NCBI GenBank assembly: GCA_017521065.1
Contig: JAFXEA010000580.1
Span: 1 to 5,786, forward strand
DNA from: Kiritimatiellia bacterium
GTDB lineage: Bacteria; Verrucomicrobiota; Kiritimatiellia; RFP12; UBA1067
Reading direction: 5' to 3'
Length of the DNA: 5,786 nt
The translations under genes and the position numbers were made by a program. Below the pieces are notes generated by a model. That model had not been told where the DNA came from and made no database searches. It saw nothing but the letters and a program-made list of their open reading frames with translations. This document shows, in pieces, positions 1 to 5,786 of this stretch (position 1 is the stretch's first letter; every line of letters starts with the position of its first letter).

Positions 1-186
1 CATCACAAGGTTGTTTCCCATGGACGAGATCTCCTTGACCATCATCGTGGATGCACCCTTGCCGATGGCAAGCACGGCGATGACCGCCGCAATGCCGACG
101 ATTATGCCGAGACACGTAAGGAGCGAACGCGTCTTGTTCCGCGCAATTGCGAGAAGCGCAACCTTGAATATCATCATAAGATTCAT
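1..186 (-). CDS. MacB/FtsX-type ABC transporter permease, N-terminal fragment (cut by window edge)
   Basis: Translating the minus strand from the ATG at 186-184 gives 62 residues with no stop before the window edge. They start MNLMMIFKVALLAIARNKTR and continue through one hydrophobic segment (about residues 20-43, with LGIIVGIAAVIAVLAIGKGA) to a KEISSMGNNLVM segment. This layout of a short amphipathic start, an RNKTRS basic turn, an LT-LGIIVGIAAVI membrane helix and then G-GAS...I-S-GNN is the typical N-terminus of the MacB periplasmic-core permease family. These permeases work with a separate ATPase in LolCDE/MacB-type export or lipoprotein-release systems in the inner membrane. The start lies one base after the ATPase stop (TAA-G-ATG), so the two are almost surely co-transcribed and coupled. 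A second ATG at 177-175 is a possible alternative start. The large periplasmic domain and the last three helices are outside the window. The transported substrate cannot be inferred. Confidence 0.88.
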   Translation of the reverse strand, partial: MNLMMIFKVALLAIARNKTRSLLTCLGIIVGIAAVIAVLAIGKGASTMMVKEISSMGNNLVM

Positions 187-187
187 C

Positions 188-877
188 TTACCGCACCTTG
201 TCGTCCTTGATGAGCTTGCCGTCGCGCATTACAAGATGGCGCGTTGCATACGCCGCGATATCGTCCTCATGGGTCACCATAACGATTGTTATGCCTTCAC
301 GCGAGAGTTCGGTAAAGAGGTTCATGATCTCTATTGACGATTTCGTGTCGAGATTGCCTGTCGGCTCGTCAGCAAAGAGAACCGGAGGTTCGTTCATGAG
401 CGCACGGGCGATTGCGACGCGCTGCTGCTGTCCGCCCGAAAGCTCCGCCGGAGTATGGGTGCCACGTCCGGAAAGACCTACCCTTTTCAACAGCTCCAGG
501 GCTCTGCGGCGGCGTTTCGCATGGGATAGGCGGCCAAGATAGATATCGGGGAGCTCCACGTTTTCGATTGCGCTCGTGCGAGGAAGCAGATTGAAGTTCT
601 GAAACACGAAACCCAGTTTCTGGTTGCGGATGATCGCAAGCTCCTTGCGGCTACGACGCGCAACCTCAACGCCATCAAGCAGATAGCTTCCCGAAGTGGG
701 AACATCCAGACAGCCAAGAATGTTCAGCATCGTCGATTTCCCCGAACCAGATGCTCCCATGATGGCGACGAACTCGCCGTTGTCGATCTCGAGCGAGACG
801 CCGTCAAGCGCTGCCACAGGCTCCTCGCCTGCGGAGTAAATCTTCTTAAGATCTCGAATCTCTATCAGATGGCTCAT
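188..877 (-). CDS. ABC transporter ATP-binding protein, MacB/LolD family
   Basis: A complete 229-residue ATPase, the usual length for stand-alone LolD/FtsE/MacB-type nucleotide-binding subunits. Visible motifs in order are Walker A GASGSGKST (residues 41-49), Q-loop Gln93 in VFQNFNLLPR, signature LSGGQ (146-150) followed by QQRVAIARAL, Walker B VLFADEP (166-172), D-loop NLD (175-177) and the H-loop His203 in VTHE. The VFQNFNLLP and ADEPTGNLD sequences are characteristic of this subfamily, whose members power export or release of lipoproteins, peptides or small molecules rather than import. It should drive the permease encoded immediately downstream. ATG at 877-875 is the only sensible start: an in-frame TAA lies just upstream at 889-887, inside the -10 box, and the next Met is residue 40. 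No Shine-Dalgarno sequence precedes it, consistent with a leaderless message. All catalytic motifs are intact. The cargo is unknown. Confidence 0.95.
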   Translation of the reverse strand: MSHLIEIRDLKKIYSAGEEPVAALDGVSLEIDNGEFVAIMGASGSGKSTMLNILGCLDVPTSGSYLLDGVEVARRSRKELAIIRNQKLGFVFQNFNLLPRTSAIENVELPDIYLGRLSHAKRRRRALELLKRVGLSGRGTHTPAELSGGQQQRVAIARALMNEPPVLFADEPTGNLDTKSSIEIMNLFTELSREGITIVMVTHEDDIAAYATRHLVMRDGKLIKDDKVR

Positions 878-885
878 GACTGTAC

Positions 886-896
886 ATTATACCACA
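886..896 (-). promoter_or_regulatory. Extended -10 promoter of the ABC transporter unit
   Basis: On the minus strand the sequence TGTGGTATAAT (896 to 886) has a perfect TATAAT and an upstream TGn, the extended -10 form that can work without a good -35. No TTGACA-like -35 is visible at the expected place, about 909-914. Only 8 bases separate the TATAAT from the ATG at 877, so a start site 7-8 bases downstream of the box leaves a leader of 0-2 bases. The element is read from sequence only and is not experimentally supported. Confidence 0.72.
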
Positions 897-927
897 CCGA
901 AGGCTACCTCACCCGACAACTTGCTTT

Positions 928-938
928 TGTGGTATAAT
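928..938 (+). promoter_or_regulatory. Extended -10 promoter of rarA
   Basis: TGTGGTATAAT at 928-938 contains a perfect TATAAT (933-938) with TGG directly before it, the extended -10 arrangement. The -35 region expected near 910-915 (CACCCG) is poor. A GACA at 915-918 gives a spacing that is too short. Seven bases separate the box from the GTG start at 946, so transcription should begin at or within a base or two of the start codon. The identical 11-mer drives the divergent gene on the other strand. Confidence 0.72.
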
Positions 939-945
939 TTGATGT

Positions 946-2220
946 GTGAATTATGATAATACAGAGCCGCTTGCGGCAAGAATGAGGCCGCGGACAATCG
1001 ACGAAGTCGCAGGTCAGGACCACATCCTCGGTTCAGGCAAGCTCCTGCGCCGGGTAATCGAGGCGGACAGGCTCACAAACGTAATCTTCTACGGCCCGCC
1101 CGGATGCGGGAAGACAACCTTGGCGGAAGTCATCGCAAAGGCCACGAGCCGCAATTTCGTGCGATGCTCCGGCGTCGTCTCGAATGTCGCCGACATCCGC
1201 AAAGTATGCGACCGCGCAAGGAACGAACTTGGCGGTGCAGGTACGATTCTCTTTGTAGACGAAATACATCGTTTCAACAAATCCCAGCAGGATGTCCTTC
1301 TGCCATATGTAGAGGACGGTACCGTTGTGCTCATTGGCGCAACCACGCACAACCCGTCGATGTTCATCAACACACCTCTTACATCAAGATCCCTGGTGTT
1401 CGAACTGAAGCCTCTTTCACCGGAGGCGGTTGAGTCGCTGCTGGACAGGGCGTGTTCCGACAAGGAACGTGGATACGGAGAATACCCCTGCGAATTCGTC
1501 CCGGCGGCAAGGCGCTTCCTTGCGGAGATATGCGACGGTGACGCACGACATGCGCTTACAGCCCTTGAAATCGCGTTCAGATCCACCCCACCCTCCGAAG
1601 ACGGCATAATCCATCTCACCGAGGAAGTCATATCCGAATGCGTCCAGAAGCGTGTTGTCCACTATGACAAGAAGGAGGATGGACACTACGATACGATTTC
1701 AGCGTTCATAAAGTCCGTACGTGGTTCCGATCCAAATGCAGCAGTGTATTGGCTTGCAAAAATGCTCGTTGCAGGAGAAGACCCAAGGTTCATAGCCAGG
1801 CGACTTGTGATTCTCGCCTCGGAGGATATAGGGAACGCCGATCCCCGCGGACTTACGATCGCCGTAAACGCACTTCAGGCGGTAGAGTTCATCGGCATGC
1901 CTGAGGCTCGCATATCGCTTGCGCAGGCGACCACATATCTCGCCACCGCCCCAAAATCGAACCGCTCCTATCTTGCCATAAACGAAGCAATCGCCGACAT
2001 CGAGTCTGGTTCTGTCCAACCCGTACCTGAGCACCTGAAGAACGTTCATGTAAAGGCCGTAGGAAAGGAAAAGCCGCAAGGATACGTATATCCTCACGAC
2101 TTCCAGGATGCATGGGTCAAACAAAGCTACCTGCGCATCCCAAAACAGTACTACGTTCCGTCAGACCGCGGCTACGAAGCGACAATCGCCCAACGAATGG
2201 CATCCGTCAAACGCGATTAG
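946..2220 (+). CDS. rarA: Replication-associated recombination protein A (RarA/MgsA), AAA+ ATPase
   Basis: A complete 424-residue protein of usual family length. RarA (MgsA in older E. coli naming; eukaryotic WRNIP1/Mgs1) is a cytoplasmic AAA+ ATPase related to clamp-loader subunits. It acts at stalled replication forks together with single-strand-binding protein. Visible motifs are the N-terminal PLAARMRPRTIDE followed by GQDH (residues 8-26), Walker A GPPGCGKT (50-57), Walker B ILFVDEIHRF (101-110), sensor-1 region LIGATTHNPS (129-138), a TSR arginine-finger-type turn (146-148) and sensor-2 GDARHALTALE (198-208). The C-terminal MgsA tetramerisation domain runs from about residue 248, with GSDPNAAVYWLAKML and RRLVILASEDIGNADP. 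The GTG at 946 was chosen because an in-frame TGA sits at 940-942 and the first internal ATG (residue 13) would remove the conserved PLAARM segment. No Shine-Dalgarno sequence is present and the -10 box ends 7 bases upstream, so translation is probably leaderless. It is divergent from the ABC unit and convergent with the phosphoesterase operon, so it appears monocistronic. Confidence 0.96.
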   Translation: MNYDNTEPLAARMRPRTIDEVAGQDHILGSGKLLRRVIEADRLTNVIFYGPPGCGKTTLAEVIAKATSRNFVRCSGVVSNVADIRKVCDRARNELGGAGTILFVDEIHRFNKSQQDVLLPYVEDGTVVLIGATTHNPSMFINTPLTSRSLVFELKPLSPEAVESLLDRACSDKERGYGEYPCEFVPAARRFLAEICDGDARHALTALEIAFRSTPPSEDGIIHLTEEVISECVQKRVVHYDKKEDGHYDTISAFIKSVRGSDPNAAVYWLAKMLVAGEDPRFIARRLVILASEDIGNADPRGLTIAVNALQAVEFIGMPEARISLAQATTYLATAPKSNRSYLAINEAIADIESGSVQPVPEHLKNVHVKAVGKEKPQGYVYPHDFQDAWVKQSYLRIPKQYYVPSDRGYEATIAQRMASVKRD

Positions 2221-2222
2221 TT

Positions 2223-2246
2223 TTCACTGATAATTAATGTAGTGAA
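2223..2246. repeat. Weak AT-rich hairpin in the convergent gap
   Basis: TTCACT (2223-2228) and AGTGAA (2241-2246) form a 6-bp perfect inverted repeat around a 12-base AT-rich loop, three bases after the rarA stop. The stem is short and low in GC, and no T-run follows it on either strand, so it is a poor intrinsic terminator. The rest of the 67-bp gap between the two convergent stops (2221-2287) shows nothing else I can identify. Confidence 0.35.
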
Positions 2247-2287
2247 TCAAATCGAACCAGATTATTGAAGTAAAAGCGGCCACGAAA

Positions 2288-3700
2288 TCATTTCATCCAA
2301 TCGCTCCAGATGGCGCGTCCCTTTGCGCCGAATGGACCGCACGGGCGTACGGCAAAACGGAGGGCCTCGGCCTGCGCCGAGAGTTCACCACGAGAAAACA
2401 CACATGCGACAATGCGGTTGTCACGGCTTTCCGGGAAATGTCCGTTGTATGAAAACACACGCTTCTGCCTGAGAACCCGCGTTATGTCACCCTGACGGAT
2501 CTCAGCGGTCACCTCATAGTCAAAAGCGCGAGGAGTCGAAGTGGTGGCATGCACCGGATCGAACTGAACGTCGAACACCTTATGCTCCACTCCCTCACGG
2601 TCTTTCCCGTTACGACGCTTTACGCGCACGGTCGCCCCTTCCTTGAACTGAGGGGCGATCTCGCGCGACGCACGGAATTCGTGGTTGTACGGTCTGCCGG
2701 ACGGGAAAGGCAGTGGGATTGTCCATGGCGACGCCAGTTCGCAATCATACGTGAAATCCCTGCGCTCAATGACAATGCGGTCGTCGAACACCTCCATTAG
2801 GAGTCCCTGCTTGCCGCCGCCGGTATTGACCATCGGCATCATCTTCGAAGGAACGTCATCATGCCCACGGCTGTTCTCCCGCCCCGGACGGATCCCCACG
2901 AATCTGAGGGAAGGAACCTCTATGGCCGTGAACGTATCCTGCCATATGCAGGCTTCATCCTGCGCCTCAAGATGTCCATGTCCGCAGAATGCGATGGCGT
3001 TCGGATATGCGTCAAGTGCGGCGCGGGTGGCGCCGTTCTCCTGACCCCATGCCCAAGCGCCGCCGCATGAATCCTTGATTATGCGATGCTGAAGATAGAA
3101 GAACGGCTTTAAGCCCTTCGGCGCATATGCGGCGAGTGACTCCTCCACGCCCGGAATCTTCTGTCCGTACTCGCTCGCTTCGTTGTGAAGCGGATGGTGC
3201 GCAAGGATGAACGTGTACCCTTTCACCTTCTTGACCTGCACGGGACTCCACTTCTCGCGGAATGCCGCCTCCCATGCGGCTGCTGGACTCGTAAGCGGTA
3301 TGCATTTCTCGGGTTGGTTCTTCGCCGGAACGCGCTTATGCATGTATCCGCCCATGTCATGATCGCCATATATGAACAGCGGCACGATCGGTTCGCCATC
3401 GGAACGGCGTCCATCAGGGAATACCTTGAACCACGTATCCCCCGCAGCCTTAAGTTCATCGGCCAGACCGTAGTCGGCGATATCGCCGCAGAGAAGGACA
3501 CCGTCGCACTTGCGGCTGTCGAACGTACGCAAGGCATGCTCGAACATATTGCACGATCCCGAATCCGTCGTGATGTGCACATCGCTCAAAACCCCAAACC
3601 TTGCGCGCAAAACACCACTCCATGCGGCTTTCCTTGCGCCCTTCGCGCCGAACATCCCGGCAAGCGCCACAGCCGATCCGACAAAAGAACGTCTGTTCAT
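2288..3700 (-). CDS. Tat-exported calcineurin-like metallophosphoesterase
   Basis: A complete 470-residue protein. It starts MNRRSFVGSAVALAGMFGA: the twin arginine with the RRSFVG pattern and a short hydrophobic stretch (about 8-18) indicate a Tat signal, so it is probably folded, metal-loaded and then exported. The phosphoesterase core has the dimetal-site motifs in the expected order: DVH (Asp40, His42), GD (Asp73), GDHD (112-115), a His168-His169 pair in AHHP and GHGH (240-243). The third motif normally reads GNHD or GNHE; here a metal-bridging Asn is replaced by Asp113. Residues from about 300 to the end look like a beta-rich C-terminal domain of unknown role. Members of this superfamily cleave phosphomono- or diesters; the substrate here cannot be told. 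The ATG overlaps the stop of the upstream glycoside hydrolase (ATGA at 3700-3697) and has a good ribosome binding site, so the two are likely translationally coupled. I do not recognise a named gene. Confidence 0.88.
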   Translation of the reverse strand: MNRRSFVGSAVALAGMFGAKGARKAAWSGVLRARFGVLSDVHITTDSGSCNMFEHALRTFDSRKCDGVLLCGDIADYGLADELKAAGDTWFKVFPDGRRSDGEPIVPLFIYGDHDMGGYMHKRVPAKNQPEKCIPLTSPAAAWEAAFREKWSPVQVKKVKGYTFILAHHPLHNEASEYGQKIPGVEESLAAYAPKGLKPFFYLQHRIIKDSCGGAWAWGQENGATRAALDAYPNAIAFCGHGHLEAQDEACIWQDTFTAIEVPSLRFVGIRPGRENSRGHDDVPSKMMPMVNTGGGKQGLLMEVFDDRIVIERRDFTYDCELASPWTIPLPFPSGRPYNHEFRASREIAPQFKEGATVRVKRRNGKDREGVEHKVFDVQFDPVHATTSTPRAFDYEVTAEIRQGDITRVLRQKRVFSYNGHFPESRDNRIVACVFSRGELSAQAEALRFAVRPCGPFGAKGRAIWSDWMK

Positions 3701-5786
3701 TTCGTTATTCCTTTCGATTTGGCCCTGCGGAAAGCTTCCGTCACAAGTCCATACGGCTCGTCTGCCACATTTACAAGCCCATAGTTGCAGTCTTCCGGAT
3801 CGGCCAGGCTAACCCCCTGTTCAGGATCGTCCGTCCACATGAAGAAAGCGCTGCCGATCATGTATGGGCGCGAATTCACGACATCAAGAAACAGGGATAT
3901 CGCATCTGCGCGATCGCGCTGGGTCGGCAGACGCTGACCGCATCCCTTTTTGCACGGAAGCCCGGCATCCTGCCCGATGAAACTCCACTCCGTGATGAAT
4001 ACCGGTTTCCCGGCAGTTCGCGCTATCCTGGCGAAGACCTCCTCGACATCCCTGGGGACAAATCGCCCTCTTTTCGCCCCAATCTCCCGATGATGCATAT
4101 CCACAGTGAGCCGTCTGCGCTTCATATCCGCCTTGGGATAGCAGTTGAATGAGACCACGTCACAGTAGCGTCCTGCTGCATTCCAGACCTCATCCGGCGC
4201 ACCTTGGGCTCCGGCGAAGCGGCAGCCAAGGATGAGGTGGTTTGGATCGTATCTGCGGATAGCCTCCGCCGCAGTACGGAAATACGTCTCAGCAAGCAGA
4301 CGCGTATAGGCCCGTCTCGCGGGCTCCCGGACGGCTTCCGGCGATTTCCTGTAGTCGCGTATCGTAGCGAACCCATGTGCCTTCACAATCTTCTCCGCCT
4401 CGACCAACGCAGAATGCCCCGCGGGCAATCCGTCCACGACCGCATCAAGAAGCCCACAACGGTACCAGTCCCCGTCTCCCCACCAGTTCAGTTCATTGTC
4501 GAGATAGTAGCCGAGAAACGCCGGATCGCTGCGCAGTCGAGCGGCGGCGGAACGGGCCACCTCATCGCACACTTCGGCAAAGCGGGGGTGGAAAACGTTC
4601 GGCATCTGTTCGCAGCAGCGACCACGCCACGGACGGATGTAGAGAGTCGGATCGCCATCCGGTTTCGTGAGCCGGGCTCCGAACGCCAGCATTTCCGTAT
4701 GGGCAAATCCATGCCTGCGCAGCCACCCGTCGCAGCTCGTCCCGAGAAGGTTGAACCCCCAGTCTTTCAGGCGTTCTGCGGTACGGTTCACCCACTGTTC
4801 ACGTGTCACGCCCTTCCTTTTGAGGTTCTCTCGATATGGATGGACATTGCCCTGCGCTTCGCATCTGGGACCGTTCATGTTCGCCTTTTCGATGGCCTGT
4901 ATCCGCCAAGGCCGGTCCGCTGGATCAAACAGGCTCCACCCCTTAGGAGTTTCGGCGATTCGATGGAATCCGAACCTCGACCTTACGGAACGGAATGCCG
5001 CCGCGACCTTCTCATGCGGTCTGTCTTCAAGCGACACCAATCCCCAGTTCAGCGTTTCAGGACCTCGAGCGGACGGAAACACCTCGTCCGTCCACATGTA
5101 GAACGCATGGCCCACCACAAAATCAAGCCGCTCCATCTCTTCAAGGAAGAGACGCACGGCGACCGAGCGCTCCTTCTGGGTCGGCAGTTCCTGTCCGTTG
5201 GACTCGCTGCGAGGACGCCCCACGTCACCGCCACGGAAACTCCACTCGCTGATGAACAGCGGTCTGCGCGACACTTCATAGCGAATCCGGAGCATGGTTT
5301 CAAGCGGGACAGGCGTCCATTCCTGCGTCCGTCGCACCCCTTTCGGAAGTATCTGCTCCGCAACGCCAAGAGTGAGGCGACGGCCTTTGACATCCGCAAC
5401 CGGATAGCAATTAAGGGTCACGACATCGCAGTATTCGCCGCATATGCGCCAGACCACATCAGGAGCGCCGGCGATTCCGGCGAAGCGGCATCCTAGAATG
5501 AGGTGATCCGGATCATGACGGCGAATGGCGGCGGCAATCGTCGAGAAATATCGTCTGGCGACCTCCTCCGTAAATTTTCTGCGAGCCCTTGCACGGTTCG
5601 GTTCACGTGCGGCGATGCGTTCGGCGGCGATACGCGCCGTGTGTCCTTTTGGCAACCTTTCAAGAACGGCATCAAAAAGGCCGCACTCCCACCAGTTGCC
5701 GCATCCCCACCAGTTGAGTTCGTTGTCTAGATAGTAGCCGAGGAAACCCGGTCTGCTCCGCCATTCGGAGCAACATGCCTTCGCCG
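3697..5786 (-). CDS. Tandem-duplicated GH-A clan glycoside hydrolase (agarase/GH50-like), 5' end outside the window
   Basis: The frame is open from the window edge to the TGA at 3699-3697, giving 695 visible residues. Numbering from the first whole codon (5784), the protein carries two homologous TIM-barrel modules. Module 1 (cut at its N-terminus) has YYLDNELNWWG with candidate acid/base Glu22 and FISEWSF with candidate nucleophile Glu180. Module 2 starts near residue 277 (GWSLFDPADRPW at 282-293) and has an identical YYLDNELNWWG with Glu431 and FITEWSF with Glu599. Both also share DP-HLILGCRFAG, YCDVV--NCYP, GQ-LPTQ, a MWTD segment and a GLV-----P closing strand. An Asn-Glu acid/base and a late Glu nucleophile define clan GH-A; the DNEL-WG and EWSF patterns resemble agarase/GH50-like enzymes, but the family and the beta-linked substrate are not certain. 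The TTG at 5655-5653 begins no real gene: it lies inside the conserved module-1 sequence. At least about 125 residues, plus any signal peptide, lie beyond the edge. It overlaps the downstream phosphoesterase by 4 bp. Confidence 0.85.
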   Translation of the reverse strand, partial: AKACCSEWRSRPGFLGYYLDNELNWWGCGNWWECGLFDAVLERLPKGHTARIAAERIAAREPNRARARRKFTEEVARRYFSTIAAAIRRHDPDHLILGCRFAGIAGAPDVVWRICGEYCDVVTLNCYPVADVKGRRLTLGVAEQILPKGVRRTQEWTPVPLETMLRIRYEVSRRPLFISEWSFRGGDVGRPRSESNGQELPTQKERSVAVRLFLEEMERLDFVVGHAFYMWTDEVFPSARGPETLNWGLVSLEDRPHEKVAAAFRSVRSRFGFHRIAETPKGWSLFDPADRPWRIQAIEKANMNGPRCEAQGNVHPYRENLKRKGVTREQWVNRTAERLKDWGFNLLGTSCDGWLRRHGFAHTEMLAFGARLTKPDGDPTLYIRPWRGRCCEQMPNVFHPRFAEVCDEVARSAAARLRSDPAFLGYYLDNELNWWGDGDWYRCGLLDAVVDGLPAGHSALVEAEKIVKAHGFATIRDYRKSPEAVREPARRAYTRLLAETYFRTAAEAIRRYDPNHLILGCRFAGAQGAPDEVWNAAGRYCDVVSFNCYPKADMKRRRLTVDMHHREIGAKRGRFVPRDVEEVFARIARTAGKPVFITEWSFIGQDAGLPCKKGCGQRLPTQRDRADAISLFLDVVNSRPYMIGSAFFMWTDDPEQGVSLADPEDCNYGLVNVADEPYGLVTEAFRRAKSKGITK
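3709..3714 (-). promoter_or_regulatory. Ribosome binding site of the metallophosphoesterase
   Basis: On the minus strand AAAGGA lies 8 bases before the ATG at 3700, inside the last codons of the glycoside hydrolase gene. It fixes the start and shows that this organism uses Shine-Dalgarno initiation inside operons, in contrast to the two genes at the 886-946 divergent promoters, which have none. Confidence 0.7.
3712..4518 (-). repeat. GH module, copy 2 (part aligning with copy 1)
   Basis: This is the second copy of the barrel segment, about 269 codons from FLGYYLDNELNWWG to AFRRAKSKG just before the gene's stop. Its upstream portion (about 4519-4956), with GWSLFDPADRPW, HPYRENLKRKG and DWGFNLLGTSCDGWLRRHG, is the start of the module; the matching portion of copy 1 must lie outside the window. 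Copy 2 keeps both candidate catalytic Glu residues, so neither visible copy looks like a dead domain. Confidence 0.85.
4975..5745 (-). repeat. GH module, copy 1 (part aligning with copy 2)
   Basis: This stretch encodes the part of module 1 that can be compared with copy 2, from FLGYYLDNELNWWG to the FRSVRSR at the module end (about 257 codons). It is 12 codons shorter than copy 2, chiefly through a 13-residue gap after the LPKGHTARIAAERI segment. In the first 37 aligned residues I count 27 identities. The DNA around the DNEL motif (near 5700-5746) is also very similar to copy 2, with most differences synonymous, so the copies arose by duplication rather than convergence. Confidence 0.85.

Larger units (their letters stand above)
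886..938. repeat. 11-bp perfect inverted repeat formed by the two divergent -10 elements
   Basis: ATTATACCACA at 886-896 is the exact reverse complement of TGTGGTATAAT at 928-938, with 31 bp between the arms. The match stops on both sides (897 against 927 and 885 against 939 do not pair). The arms coincide with the two predicted extended -10 boxes, so the symmetry may simply reflect two copies of the same promoter consensus. A dimeric regulator using the arms as half-sites is a less likely alternative. Confidence 0.8.

Noticed and set aside
11..337. 108-residue plus-strand frame at the left edge
   Set aside because: It is antisense to the permease N-terminus and the ATPase C-terminus, both recognisable by motif.
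1089..1631. 180-residue open frame antisense to rarA
   Set aside because: It is fully covered by the rarA coding sequence, which has intact AAA+ motifs; the antisense translation has no family features.
2223..2246. Intrinsic terminator for rarA
   Set aside because: The stem is only 6 bp, AT-rich, has a 12-base loop and is not followed by a run of T on either strand; kept only as a weak hairpin.
3185..3784. 199-residue plus-strand frame over the phosphoesterase start, and the overlapping 183-residue frame at 3601-4152
   Set aside because: Both cross the junction of two well-supported minus-strand genes, have no plausible ribosome binding site that I can see, and show no domain.
4204..5496. 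430-residue open frame on the plus strand
   Set aside because: It lies entirely antisense to the glycoside hydrolase, which has clear conserved motifs. Its translation shows no recognisable domain and is rich in Arg, Pro and Ser, as expected for a shadow frame in GC-rich DNA.
5653..5655. TTG as the start of a 652-residue glycoside hydrolase
   Set aside because: The frame continues upstream without a stop to 5786 and encodes conserved module sequence (LGYYLDNELNWWG). The same Leu-Pro-x-Gly-His occurs internally in copy 2, so the TTG is an ordinary Leu codon.
3697..5786. Two separate adjacent GH genes rather than one duplicated gene
   Set aside because: No stop codon, ribosome binding site or spacer separates the modules near 4957-4974; the frame runs straight through a short linker.

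Overview
This is a bacterial window, probably chromosomal, with mixed housekeeping and accessory content. It holds five protein genes and no RNA gene, insertion sequence or CRISPR array that I can see. Coding is dense and moderately GC-rich. A Tat-exported phosphoesterase sits beside a large agarase/GH50-like glycoside hydrolase. That pairing reminds me of glycan-degrading members of the PVC superphylum (Kiritimatiellota, Lentisphaerota or Verrucomicrobiota), but the taxonomic guess is an inference and weak.

Left part (1-877, minus strand): a two-gene ABC exporter unit of the MacB/LolCDE type. A complete 229-residue ATPase is followed after one base by the N-terminus of a MacB/FtsX-type permease, which is cut by the window edge. 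Centre-left (878-945): a 68-bp divergent intergenic region with two back-to-back promoters. Each has the same extended -10 sequence, TGTGGTATAAT, so together they form a perfect 11-bp inverted repeat. Each -10 box lies only 7-8 bp from the start codon of its gene, so both the ATPase and rarA are predicted to be made from leaderless or nearly leaderless mRNAs. Centre (946-2220, plus strand): a complete rarA/mgsA gene, an AAA+ ATPase of replication-fork maintenance, starting with GTG.

A 67-bp convergent gap (2221-2287) holds only a weak AT-rich hairpin. To its right, on the minus strand, is a two-gene operon transcribed towards rarA. The upstream gene (from beyond 5786 to 3697) encodes a very large glycoside hydrolase built from two tandem copies of the same TIM-barrel module, each with its own DNE and EWSF catalytic-type motifs. 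Its reading frame stays open to the window edge, so its start is outside. Its stop codon overlaps, in an ATGA, the start of a Tat-signal calcineurin-like metallophosphoesterase (3700-2288). The two enzymes are probably translationally coupled and could act on the same extracytoplasmic substrate.

The most unusual signals are the duplicated GH module within one polypeptide and the mirrored leaderless divergent promoters. I found no clear evidence of a wholly new defence or mobile system.
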